Shown: piece by piece, positions 1 to 8,231 of the stretch
Layout: each line of letters opens with the position of its first letter
Position numbering within the stretch: position 1 is the stretch's first letter
Origin: an uncultured Tateyamaria sp.
GTDB lineage: Bacteria > Pseudomonadota > Alphaproteobacteria > Rhodobacterales > Rhodobacteraceae
Direction of reading: 5' to 3'
Assembly (NCBI RefSeq): GCF_947503465.1
Contig: NZ_CANNDN010000003.1
Span: forward strand, 372,001-436,000
DNA length: 64,000 nt
Position numbers and translations under genes: made by a program
Notes under the pieces: model-generated
The model's database searches: none
Told to the model about the DNA's origin: nothing
Seen by the model: the letters and a program-made list of their open reading frames with translations, nothing else

Positions 1-1050
1 CAACAAGGTGCCGCGACCTTCCCCTTGCGGGACGTGTTTGACGTGCCGGATCTGACCAACACGAACGATGATATCGTGAACGGCACCTATGAATCGACCG
101 ATGGGATCGGGCCACTGGCCCCCTTTACTGCCCAGCGCATCGACTACTCACTGGCGCGCCTTACACACTATACAGCGACGGATGCGCATCATTTTCAGAA
201 CCATGTGCTGTTCACGAACTACCAGTTCTATGTGTCCGAGTTCGAAGCTTACGCACGTCAGCAACTCAACGATCCCGACAGTGGCTATACCTCGTTCGTA
301 TCCACCGGCAACGCCGAGATCACAACAGGCGACCAGCCCCTGGAGACAAGCCTGAAGATGCCGCAAATGCCCACCTACCACCTCAAACGTGCGGATGGGT
401 CCGGCATCACATTGGTCAATATCGGTGTTGGTCCGTCGAATGCCAAAACGGCCACGGACCATATTGCAGTGCTGCGCCCGCATGCCTGGCTGATGGTCGG
501 GCACTGTGCCGGTTTGCGCAACTCGCAGGCGCTTGGCGACTTTGTGCTGGCACATGCTTACCTTCGTGAAGACAACGTGCTGGACGCCGACCTGCCGCCT
601 TGGGTTCCGATCCCCGCACTGGCCGAAATCCAGATCGCCTTGGAACAGGCCGTCGCGCAGACGACCAAACTGGAAGGTTACGAACTGAAGCGCATCATGC
701 GGACCGGCACGGTTGCCAGTTATGATGACCGGAACTGGGAATTGCGGGACCAGCATGGTCCGGTGCAACGCCTGTCGCAGTCCCGTGCCATTGCGTTGGA
801 CATGGAAAGCGCCACGATTGCCGCAAATGGGTACAGGTTTCGCGTGCCCTACGGCACCTTGCTCTGCGTATCAGACAAGCCGTTGCATGGCGAATTGAAG
901 CTGCCGGGCATGGCTTCGAACTTCTATAAAGAGCAGGTCGCCCGCCATTTGATGATCGGAATCCACGCGATGGAGCATCTGCGCACCATGCCGCTGGAAC
1001 GCATTCACAGCCGGAAATTGCGCTCGTTCGAGGAAACAGCCTTCCTCTGA
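1..1050 (+). CDS. amn: AMP nucleosidase, 5' end missing
   Basis: Hydrolyses AMP to adenine and ribose 5-phosphate in the cytoplasm, a purine-salvage and AMP-level control enzyme. The frame is open from base 1, so the N-terminal part lies outside the window; 349 residues are present, against roughly 480-490 for the family. The C-terminal nucleoside-phosphorylase-like domain is complete: a GVGPSNAKT phosphate-loop region, the MVGHCAGLR segment, and the ALDMESATIAANGYRFRVP region carrying the purine-site Met-Glu. The neighbour downstream is an HU gene with its own promoter. Family assignment is confident; only the start is unseen. Confidence 0.93.
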   Translation, partial: QQGAATFPLRDVFDVPDLTNTNDDIVNGTYESTDGIGPLAPFTAQRIDYSLARLTHYTATDAHHFQNHVLFTNYQFYVSEFEAYARQQLNDPDSGYTSFVSTGNAEITTGDQPLETSLKMPQMPTYHLKRADGSGITLVNIGVGPSNAKTATDHIAVLRPHAWLMVGHCAGLRNSQALGDFVLAHAYLREDNVLDADLPPWVPIPALAEIQIALEQAVAQTTKLEGYELKRIMRTGTVASYDDRNWELRDQHGPVQRLSQSRAIALDMESATIAANGYRFRVPYGTLLCVSDKPLHGELKLPGMASNFYKEQVARHLMIGIHAMEHLRTMPLERIHSRKLRSFEETAFL

Positions 1051-1114
1051 TCGGGCTGAAACGGCGAAAAACAGCGGAAAAGCCGCCATTTTGGCTTGCC
1101 AAGGGCCACTATTC

Positions 1115-1145
1115 GTTGTGTGTTCGCACAACATTCCGTTACACT
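1115..1145 (+). promoter_or_regulatory. Promoter with dyad operator in front of the HU gene
   Basis: A -35-like TTGTGT at 1116-1121 and a -10 TACACT at 1140-1145 are separated by 18 bases. The -35 is embedded in a perfect inverted repeat, GTTGTG-N6-CACAAC (1115-1132), which is a plausible operator. This sits 47 bases upstream of the HU start codon. The promoter call is by eye; the dyad is seen directly. Confidence 0.5.
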
Positions 1146-1191
1146 ACGGTTCAGAGGCCCAAGTTGTCGGGCAGACGAAGGAGACCATGAA

Positions 1192-1479
1192 ATGGCAAAA
1201 CCAATGACAAAAACCCAACTCGTCGCCGCGCTGGCCGAGAAGATGGACACAGACAAGAAATCGGCAAGCAGTGCGCTGGACGCGATCTGCGGCCTGATCA
1301 CGGACGAAGTGTCGGGCGGCGGTGCAGTGACCCTGCCGGGTGTTGGCAAAATCTATTGCCGCGAACGCCCCGAGCGTATGGTGCGCAACCCTGCCACCGG
1401 CGAACAGTTCAAGAAAGAAGCGGACAAGGTTGTGAAGATGACCATCGCGAAAGCGCTCAAGGACAGCGTGAACGGCTAA
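1192..1479 (+). CDS. HU family DNA-binding protein
   Basis: Small nucleoid protein of 95 residues that bends and compacts DNA as a dimer. The N-terminal helices (KTQLVAALAEKMDTDKK) and the beta-arm segment (ERPERMVRNPATGEQF, with the intercalating Asn-Pro) are typical of HU/IHF. The start ATG at 1192 was chosen over longer openings because GAAGGAGA (1177-1184) lies at ribosome-binding distance and the product matches the family length. It is monocistronic, with a promoter upstream and a hairpin terminator just after the stop. Confidence 0.95.
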   Translation: MAKPMTKTQLVAALAEKMDTDKKSASSALDAICGLITDEVSGGGAVTLPGVGKIYCRERPERMVRNPATGEQFKKEADKVVKMTIAKALKDSVNG

Positions 1480-1504
1480 GGCCCGACGTCCCAAAGATTT
1501 TCGA

Positions 1505-1531
1505 AGGGTCGCCCGTTGGGCGGCCCTTTTT
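1505..1531 (+). terminator. Rho-independent terminator of the HU gene
   Basis: Ten-pair GC-rich stem (1505-1514 with 1518-1527, one G-T pair), a three-base loop, then a T-run. It also lies just past the stop of the convergent DUF3179 gene, but the T-run favours plus-strand use. Confidence 0.85.
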
Positions 1532-1534
1532 CGT

Positions 1535-2905
1535 TCAACCATCAAACACCGTCGCCGCGTCGCCCAGGTAATTGTCCCAGGCAAACCAATAGCTGATGTG
1601 CCCGGCCACACGTTCAAATCGCGCGCCATCGGGTCCGATCACCGCGTTTTCGGTAACCCGCCATGTGACCCCCGTCTGATCCACGATCCTGCCGCCAGAC
1701 TGACGGAAGGTGCGATCACCGCGTTCATAGGCACGCACGCTGCGCTTGTCCGTATCGCCAATCAGCAACAGCGGTGTCCCCGCGATCTCGTCATTGATGA
1801 TCGGTCGCTCTTTGAAGGCATCCAGCGGCCATGCACGGGCGGCACCGAACTGGCGCACAGCAAAGATGTAATCCTTTTGCGCATGCCGGTTCTGATCCAC
1901 CAAGGCCGGGAACATCAGGTCAGGTGACGCAAAATAGTCATTATAGACCACACCCGACCCATAGTTGCGCCGATGCCCGGTATTGAGGCTCAGCACTCTG
2001 GTTGAGGGGTTCGACGCAGTCCAACTGGCCCATGTCGTGATTACCACTGGGCGTTGTTTCAACTCGATCCCGCTATTGACCAAGGGGCCAACCACCGGTT
2101 TACCCGTCCACTGGTTCCACAGGGAATGCGTCTCGCGGTCGAACATCAGCTTGTTGGATCGGTATAGAAACCCGGACGAGCCGAAGATCAGTGGTTGGGA
2201 CCGGCCCGCCACCTCAGTTTCAAACAGGATGCCCGCCCCGCACAACGTACAATAGGCGAGCGCGACCGGCACGCCCCCGATCACTTCGTTGAACATCTCG
2301 TGCCACCCCATGATCCGTAGGGGATAGGCGCGCACATCGCCATTGATGGACACACCAAAGACCAGATCATCACCGCGCAAATAGTCGGCGTCCCCAGCAG
2401 CAATCAGGTCAGGGTTGTCGAGCGACGGGATCCCGTCCTTGACCACACCGCCCCAGGCGATTTCTTCCAGCCGGATTTTCATGCGCTCGGGTTGGATGTA
2501 TTCCAGCCGCAAGAAGTCGTCGAAGTCGTCGTCAACGCGCAACAGCACATCGCGTTTGAACTGGATATAGGCGGGATGCGGCACCACTTGGGGGTTCCGT
2601 TCCTGCCACAGCATCCATTCAAACCAGTCTGTATCGTGGGTTTCGCCGGTGATGGCGTTCAAGGTCTCGCCAATGGGTAATCCGCGGTCGCGCGAAAACC
2701 GCAAGGACTGGATCAACCCGGCGGCCATATCCGGGTTGCCACGCTGGCTGATCTGGCTGATGGCCGCGTTGAACTCGGACGTAGTGCCGAACAGGGGCGC
2801 GCGGTGCAGCGCCAGAAAGTCGGGTTCGGATTGCGCCAGGGCCATGCGCGGTGCCAGCGCGCTGGACAGCGTCATGCCTGTAAAGGCGCGGCGGGTCAGG
2901 GTCAT
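1535..2905 (-). CDS. DUF3179 domain-containing exported protein
   Basis: 456-residue protein of unknown function in the DUF3179 family. The N-terminus (MTLTRRAFTGMTL, then ALAPRMALA) is a Tat-type leader with a twin arginine, so export in the folded state is likely. The mature part carries the family's Cys-containing segment YCTLCGAG, a possible metal or heme ligand, and repeated aromatic/Gly strands. The start at 2905 follows AAGGAGC; longer openings upstream lack a ribosome-binding site. The gene is divergent from the DMT exporter, sharing about 130 bases of upstream DNA. Confidence 0.85.
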   Translation of the reverse strand: MTLTRRAFTGMTLSSALAPRMALAQSEPDFLALHRAPLFGTTSEFNAAISQISQRGNPDMAAGLIQSLRFSRDRGLPIGETLNAITGETHDTDWFEWMLWQERNPQVVPHPAYIQFKRDVLLRVDDDFDDFLRLEYIQPERMKIRLEEIAWGGVVKDGIPSLDNPDLIAAGDADYLRGDDLVFGVSINGDVRAYPLRIMGWHEMFNEVIGGVPVALAYCTLCGAGILFETEVAGRSQPLIFGSSGFLYRSNKLMFDRETHSLWNQWTGKPVVGPLVNSGIELKQRPVVITTWASWTASNPSTRVLSLNTGHRRNYGSGVVYNDYFASPDLMFPALVDQNRHAQKDYIFAVRQFGAARAWPLDAFKERPIINDEIAGTPLLLIGDTDKRSVRAYERGDRTFRQSGGRIVDQTGVTWRVTENAVIGPDGARFERVAGHISYWFAWDNYLGDAATVFDG

Positions 2906-3035
2906 TGCAAAGCTCCTTTGCGTTGCGTGATACATGGCCCGGACTACGTTCACATGCACCCCAAAGGGTCGTGATCGGCCCCTTGCATCCCCTGCGAAAT
3001 TCCCCGAACGTCCGCCAAAGATGAAAGGGGCAGGC

Positions 3036-3905
3036 ATGGATTTCCGCGCGCTCGCTATGGGCCTGACCTTTGCCCTGATCTGGTCGTCTGCCTTTTCCTC
3101 GGCCCGGATCATCGTCACGCATGCCCCGCCACTTGCCGCCTCATCCCTGCGCTTTTTCATTGCCGGGTGTATTGGTGTCGCCGTTGCGCGCGCGATGGGG
3201 CAAACCTGGCACCTGACCCGTGACCAGTGGCGGGCCACGCTGATCTTTGGCCTGTGCCAGAACGCCATCTATCTGGGCCTGAACTTCTACGCCATGCAAA
3301 CGGTCGAGGCGTCATTGGCTTCGATCATCGCGTCGACCATGCCACTGATGGTCGCCTTTGCCGGATGGGTCGTGTTTCGGGACAAACTGCCGCCGTTGGG
3401 CATCATCGGACTGGTTCTGGGGATTGCCGGCGTCCTCCTGATCATGTCCGCACGGTTGGATTCAGGTGTGGACATGTACGGTGTTGCCTTGTGTGTCATT
3501 GCCGCATTCGCGTTGACCATCGCAACCTTGTCGATGCGCACCATGTCTTCGGGCGGTAACCTGATGATGGTTGTGGGCCTGCAAATGTTCGTGGGCGCAG
3601 TTGTGCTTGGCATCGTGTCGGCTGCCATCGAAACGATTGAGGTCACGCACACTCCCGCCCTTTATGCCGCCTTTACCTACACTGTGTTTGTGCCCGGTCT
3701 GGCCGCCACATGGATCTGGTTTGCGCTTGTGGCGCGCATTGGTGCCACCAAGGCCGCGACTTTTCACTTTCTCAACCCGTTTTTCGGCGTCGCCATTGCG
3801 GCTGCCTTGCTGGGTGAACGACTGGGCATGAAAGATATCATCGGCGTTGCCATCATCACGGCGGGCATTCTTGCGGTGCAATTGTCACGACAGGTCAAAA
3901 GCTGA
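3036..3905 (+). CDS. EamA/DMT-family membrane transporter
   Basis: 289-residue inner-membrane protein with about ten hydrophobic segments in two related halves, as in the drug/metabolite transporter superfamily. The first half contains WSSAFSSARI and the second half ends in a Gly/Ala-rich helix (FGVAIAAALLGERLGMKD), the usual EamA signature. The start at 3036 is preceded by AAAGGGG; an in-frame ATG at 3021 is possible. Substrate cannot be inferred; small metabolite efflux is typical of the family. Confidence 0.88.
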   Translation: MDFRALAMGLTFALIWSSAFSSARIIVTHAPPLAASSLRFFIAGCIGVAVARAMGQTWHLTRDQWRATLIFGLCQNAIYLGLNFYAMQTVEASLASIIASTMPLMVAFAGWVVFRDKLPPLGIIGLVLGIAGVLLIMSARLDSGVDMYGVALCVIAAFALTIATLSMRTMSSGGNLMMVVGLQMFVGAVVLGIVSAAIETIEVTHTPALYAAFTYTVFVPGLAATWIWFALVARIGATKAATFHFLNPFFGVAIAAALLGERLGMKDIIGVAIITAGILAVQLSRQVKS

Positions 3906-3976
3906 CCCGCGCCCACTTGCGTGCGCCGCCACCCGCAATATTGTGACCCGAGATTTCAGGTTTCGGAGCCCTTTTG

Positions 3977-4375
3977 ATGCACCGCCGTACATTCCTTCTG
4001 ACTGCAAGTGCCCTGGCTGTCCCCGGCGGTGCCATTGCCTATCCGGCGCAAACATTTACCCCGGCTGTATGGCGCGATCTGCGCGAGACAAATCAGACCC
4101 TCGTGATGAACTTTCGCGCCGCATGGTCCCTGACATGCCAGATCAAGGCGGACCTGATAGCCGAGGCATTGGCCGACACCCCCGCCTATGCCAATCTTAC
4201 ATTTGTGGATGTGGATTGGGACACGTTTGGCCCCTCGCAGATGACCCAACGGCTGAAGGTTGAACGCCGGTCGACACTGTTGGTGATGAAAAACGGCACC
4301 GAGGTGACCCGATTGGTGAACGAGCCCTATGCGCGCCCGGTGCGCGCGCTTCTGGACGCCGCCCTTGCCGCCTGA
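3977..4375 (+). CDS. Thioredoxin-like exported protein with a degenerate active site
   Basis: 132 residues. The N-terminus (HRRTFLLTASALAVPGG) looks like a Tat or Sec leader ending near AIAYPA, so a periplasmic location is expected. The rest resembles the C-terminal thioredoxin domain of DsbD: a strand, then AAWSLTCQIK where WCxxC would be, and later FVDVDWDT and the cis-Pro region near RRSTLLV. The first active-site Cys is Ser (W-S-L-T-C), so a classical dithiol-disulfide exchange is unlikely; a one-Cys reductase or a binding role remains possible. It overlaps or abuts the GlxA-type regulator. Confidence 0.7.
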   Translation: MHRRTFLLTASALAVPGGAIAYPAQTFTPAVWRDLRETNQTLVMNFRAAWSLTCQIKADLIAEALADTPAYANLTFVDVDWDTFGPSQMTQRLKVERRSTLLVMKNGTEVTRLVNEPYARPVRALLDAALAA

Positions 4376-5351
4376 GGCGTTGTTTCCTCGGCGTTACGCC
4401 TTTCTGCTTGTTCCCGGCTACTCCCAATTGGGCTTTGCCTGCGCGCTCGAAGCGCTCAGCCTGGCCAACCTGCACCCCTCGGGCCAGACGTTTTATGAAT
4501 GGCGCGTGATTGGCGAAACCGGCGATCCCGTGCCAGCCTATAACGGCATCACGACGGCGGTGGACGCCGCATTGCCTGACCTGTGGCGCGATGAAACATT
4601 GGTCGTTTGTGCCGGCAACCGCGCCGCCGAAGGCAGTACCAGGCCGATCCTGAATTGGCTGCGGCGCGAAACGCGCAAGGGTATGGATTTCGGCGCGCTG
4701 TCATCCGGCACCTACACCCTTGCGCTGGCGGGTCTTTTGTCAGGAAAGACAGTGACAACCCATTGGGAATATCGCGATGCCCTGATCGAACTCTTGCCCG
4801 ATGTGATCATCGAAAACAGTCTCTATTCAAGGGATGGGCGCGTGTTTACGACTGCAGGCGGGGCGGCATCCATGGACATGATGCTGGACCGGATCAAGGG
4901 GGAATACGGCATTGATCTGGCGACATGGGTGGCCGACCAGATGGTTTATACGGACCCGCGCGCCGCCAGCCATGGACAGCGCCTGTCGCGCAGGGCGCGC
5001 CCCGACATGGCGCATGGTAAACTGGGCATGGCGCTGCAGATCATGGAAAACAACCTTGAAGACCCGCTGCGCCCGGACGAGATCGCGCAACTGATCGAAC
5101 TGAGCACCCGGCAGCTTGAACGCCTCTTTGCCAAGCATCTGGGCGTGTCACCCAAACGGCACTACTTGCAACTGCGCCTGGAAAAAGCGCGCGGGTTGTT
5201 GCGGCAAACCTCGCTCAGTGTCACGGACATCTGCGTGGCCTGCGGGTTCAGGTCCCTATCACATTTCTCCAAAAGCTATCGCGGCACCTTTGGCCTTAGC
5301 CCCGGACAGGAGAAACGCGGCACCGGGTCGATGTGGCCGGTTCAGCCATGA
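4329..5351 (+). CDS. GlxA family transcriptional regulator (DJ-1/PfpI-like plus AraC HTH)
   Basis: Up to 340 residues. The N-terminal half (RYAFLLVPGYSQLGF onward) is a DJ-1/PfpI-like sensor domain, with a nucleophile-elbow-like segment at ALSSGTYTLALAGL. The C-terminal third is an AraC-type double HTH (IAQLIELSTRQLERLFAKH and VTDICVACGFRSLSHFSKSY). Relatives control catabolism of betaine-type or other nitrogen compounds, but no target operon is obvious here. The start is uncertain: ATG 4329 overlaps the previous gene by 47 bases, and in-frame TTG codons at 4365 and 4380 are alternatives giving the usual family length. Confidence 0.88.
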   Translation: MRARCARFWTPPLPPEALFPRRYAFLLVPGYSQLGFACALEALSLANLHPSGQTFYEWRVIGETGDPVPAYNGITTAVDAALPDLWRDETLVVCAGNRAAEGSTRPILNWLRRETRKGMDFGALSSGTYTLALAGLLSGKTVTTHWEYRDALIELLPDVIIENSLYSRDGRVFTTAGGAASMDMMLDRIKGEYGIDLATWVADQMVYTDPRAASHGQRLSRRARPDMAHGKLGMALQIMENNLEDPLRPDEIAQLIELSTRQLERLFAKHLGVSPKRHYLQLRLEKARGLLRQTSLSVTDICVACGFRSLSHFSKSYRGTFGLSPGQEKRGTGSMWPVQP

Positions 5352-5403
5352 TTGCAGCCCGGATCGACCCCCTGTATTCATGGGCAAAAGGGACACGTAG
5401 ACA

Positions 5404-6651
5404 ATGAAATTCCTGTTTGTGCACCAGAACATGCCCGGGCAGTATCGCGAACTGATCCAATGGCTAGCGGCGCAGAAAACCCACCAGATCGTGTTTCTAA
5501 CCCAGCGCAAGAAGGCCCCGCAATTCGACGGCGTGCAAACCGTCGTCTACAAATCGCATCATCAGGCCAAGGACGGCGCATATGGCCTGTCGCGCACCTG
5601 GGAAAACGCGGCAGGCAATGGGTTCGGCGCAGTGACAGCCCTGCGCGAGATCGTCGACAAGGGCTTTGTCCCGGACATCGTGATCGGGCATGTCGGCTGG
5701 GGTGAAATGACCTTCTTTCGCGAGGTGCTGCCGGACACGCCGATGATCGGGTTTTTCGAATACTACTATTCGGTCCATGGCGGCCCCGTGGGATTTGACC
5801 CCGAAAGCCCCGTAAGCAGCCATGCGCCGTACATCATGTACGGGCACAACGTGGTTCCGCAGGTCAACTTTAACGTCGTCGACCTGGCGCACTGCCCGAC
5901 CTACTGGCAACGCGATCGGTTCCCGCCCCAGTTCCACGACAAGATGTATGTCTGCCATGACGGGATCCGCACCGACAAGTTAAAGCCCAATTCGAAGGCC
6001 CAAGTCACGCTGGGCCGGATCGGACGCCCCCTGACGCCGAAGGATGAAATCGTCACCTTCATGTCCCGCAACCTGGAAACCACGCGCGGATATCACCAGT
6101 TCATGCGCGCAGTGCCACACATCCAAAAGGCGCGCCCGAATGCCCGCATTCTGGTGATTGGCGGCAACGATGTGTCCTATGGCGGCAAGAACAATCATCC
6201 GGGCGGTCTGCGCGGACAGATGGAGGCCGAGGTGGGCCATCTGATCGATTGGGACAGGCTGCATTTTTTGGGGCAGGTGCCATTCGAAAGCTATCAATCG
6301 ATCATCCAGATCAGTTCGTGCCACCTGTATCTGTCGATGCCATTTGTCCTGTCGTGGTCCTTGCTGGAAAGCATGTCGATGCAGGCGACACTTGTCGCGA
6401 GTGACGTGGCCCCGGTGCGCGAAGCGATCGAGCACGGCAAGACCGGTCTCCTGGTCGATTTCTTTGACCCCGAGGCAATCGCCGCACAGGTCAGCGCTGT
6501 GCTTGCTGCGCCGCGCGACTATGCACATCTGGGCCCCGCGGCGCGGCAGCACGTGATCGAGAATTACGACTTTGAAACCGTGTGCCTGCCGGAGCATATC
6601 CGGCAGATCAACGCGCTCGTTCCCGCCGACAAACACATCGCGATGGGCTGA
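5404..6651 (+). CDS. Glycosyltransferase family 4 protein
   Basis: 415-residue cytoplasmic glycosyltransferase with a GT-B fold. The N-terminus (MKFLFVHQNMPGQYRE) is the usual Rossmann start. The C-terminal donor-binding half shows FMSRNLETTRGYHQFM, a strand ILVIGG, FLGQVPFESY, and the ESMSMQATLVASDVAPVREAI segment holding the sugar-nucleotide Glu motif. It opens a run of polysaccharide genes: an epimerase follows after 3 bases, then a sugar-phosphate transferase overlapping by 4 bases. It probably adds a hexose to a lipid-linked exopolysaccharide repeat unit; the sugar is unknown. Confidence 0.9.
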   Translation: MKFLFVHQNMPGQYRELIQWLAAQKTHQIVFLTQRKKAPQFDGVQTVVYKSHHQAKDGAYGLSRTWENAAGNGFGAVTALREIVDKGFVPDIVIGHVGWGEMTFFREVLPDTPMIGFFEYYYSVHGGPVGFDPESPVSSHAPYIMYGHNVVPQVNFNVVDLAHCPTYWQRDRFPPQFHDKMYVCHDGIRTDKLKPNSKAQVTLGRIGRPLTPKDEIVTFMSRNLETTRGYHQFMRAVPHIQKARPNARILVIGGNDVSYGGKNNHPGGLRGQMEAEVGHLIDWDRLHFLGQVPFESYQSIIQISSCHLYLSMPFVLSWSLLESMSMQATLVASDVAPVREAIEHGKTGLLVDFFDPEAIAAQVSAVLAAPRDYAHLGPAARQHVIENYDFETVCLPEHIRQINALVPADKHIAMG

Positions 6652-6654
6652 CCC

Positions 6655-7425
6655 ATGCGGATTGTGGTGCTGGGCGCGGGCGGAAAACTGGGGCGGCTTT
6701 TACGTCCGCGCTGGCCCACCGATGCCGTTTGGACCACGCGCGATGACGTGGACATCAACGATACAAAAAGACTGACACGCGTATTGACCCAGGCCGATGC
6801 CGTCTTTTGCCTCGCCGGGGCGACCCATGGCGCGGCGGTTCCCATGGCGCACAATATCGACGTAGCACAGCGCACGTTGGATGCAGCGCAGGGTGCACAT
6901 GTGTTTCTGTTTTCCTCGGCTGCCGTATACGGCGCACTGTCCAGTCCGCGTCCCGAAGCCGGGCCGACATCCCCCCAAAGCGCATACGCAACCGCAAAGC
7001 TGAAAATGGAAGAGATGGCAGCCACACATCCCAATCCGTGCACATGTCTTCGGCTTGGCAACGTGGCTGGCGCCGACGCGATCCTCGGGGGATGGGCCCC
7101 TGGGTTTCAATTGGATCAATATCCGGATGGGAACACACCTGCCCGCAGCTACATCGGACCCGGCACACTGGCCCATGTCCTTGTGCAATTGACCACGTCC
7201 ACTGACCCGCCCGCTGTCCTGAATATTGCAGCGCCGGGTACGGTGGCGATGGGTGATCTGCTGGATGCCGCCGGTCTTCGCTGGACAGCGAAACCGGCCA
7301 CAGACCGCACAATCGGCAAGGTGCAACTGGACACAACACAATTGGAACGCATGATCCGTTTTGAACCGAAGGACAGCACCGCTGCGGGGATCGTCGCGGA
7401 CTGGCGAAGGGGCCGCACCCAATGA
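6655..7425 (+). CDS. NAD-dependent epimerase/dehydratase family protein
   Basis: 256-residue short-chain dehydrogenase-like protein. The N-terminal nucleotide-binding segment is a variant (VVLGAGGKLGRLL), followed by an FSSAAVYG strand and the SAYATAKLKMEEM helix carrying the YxxxK pair. Located between a glycosyltransferase and a sugar-phosphate transferase, it probably modifies a nucleotide sugar for the same polysaccharide. It is shorter than most extended SDRs and has a reduced C-terminal substrate domain, so the reaction is not predictable. Confidence 0.85.
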   Translation: MRIVVLGAGGKLGRLLRPRWPTDAVWTTRDDVDINDTKRLTRVLTQADAVFCLAGATHGAAVPMAHNIDVAQRTLDAAQGAHVFLFSSAAVYGALSSPRPEAGPTSPQSAYATAKLKMEEMAATHPNPCTCLRLGNVAGADAILGGWAPGFQLDQYPDGNTPARSYIGPGTLAHVLVQLTTSTDPPAVLNIAAPGTVAMGDLLDAAGLRWTAKPATDRTIGKVQLDTTQLERMIRFEPKDSTAAGIVADWRRGRTQ

Positions 7426-8039
7426 CCTGGCGCAAACGCATCTTCGATCTATTTTTTGCCAGCCTTCTGGTGCTGATCCTTGGCCCCGTGATCCTTTACC
7501 TGATCTGGGTTATCTGGCGAAAGCAGGGCCGCCCGCTGTTTTACGTCGCCGAACGCATGAAAAGCCCAACAGAAAGCTTCGGCCTCTGGAAGTTTCGAAC
7601 CATGACCGTGGTCGATGCGGACCAAGGTGTCTCGGGCGGGCACAAAGAGGCACGGATCACACCGCTTGGGGCCAAACTGCGGGCCAAGCGGCTGGACGAG
7701 TTCCCGCAGCTTTGGAACATCCTGAAGGGCGATCTGTCATTTGTCGGCCCTCGCCCGCCGCTGCGCGAATACGTGGGACGGTTTCCGGGTCTGTATTCAA
7801 AAGTCCTGAAATCGCGCCCGGGCGTCACCGGCCTTGCCACAATCCGGTTTCACAAGCATGAGGACCGTCTTTTGGCCCGATGTGACACCCCGGAGCAGAC
7901 GGATGACGTGTATTGCCGCATCTGCGTTCCACGGAAGGCGCGCCTTGACCTCATCTATCAGCGCAACCAAAGCACCTGTTACGATTTTGATCTGGTCTTT
8001 CAAACGATTGGAAACTTGTTCCGCCGCAAAAGGACATAG
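7422..8039 (+). CDS. Undecaprenyl-phosphate sugar-phosphate transferase (WcaJ/PglC type)
   Basis: 205 residues. One N-terminal membrane segment (FASLLVLILGPVILYLIW) is followed by the catalytic domain of the monotopic phosphoglycosyl transferases: KSPTESFGLWKFRTM, the Arg-rich region RLDEFPQLWNILKGD and FVGPRPPLREY. It would transfer a sugar phosphate to undecaprenyl phosphate to start repeat-unit synthesis at the inner membrane. It overlaps the preceding gene by ATGA, implying translational coupling. Typical full-length WcaJ proteins add a four-helix N-terminal domain; this is the short PglC-like form. Confidence 0.92.
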   Translation: MTWRKRIFDLFFASLLVLILGPVILYLIWVIWRKQGRPLFYVAERMKSPTESFGLWKFRTMTVVDADQGVSGGHKEARITPLGAKLRAKRLDEFPQLWNILKGDLSFVGPRPPLREYVGRFPGLYSKVLKSRPGVTGLATIRFHKHEDRLLARCDTPEQTDDVYCRICVPRKARLDLIYQRNQSTCYDFDLVFQTIGNLFRRKRT

Positions 8040-8231
8040 GCGAAACACTTACCGAATCGGTGATTATGTGCAAAAAGCGGCGCGGGACGCTTAATTCATA
8101 AGCATATTTTGGCGTTTTTCTGCCAGTGAACGGGGCAATTTTTCTGCACCTGCGAAATAGTCGCAAGAATTTGATACGAATACGTGCTAGCGGTAGGTGC
8201 AATGTATAAGTTCAAGGGGTCACGGGGCAAC

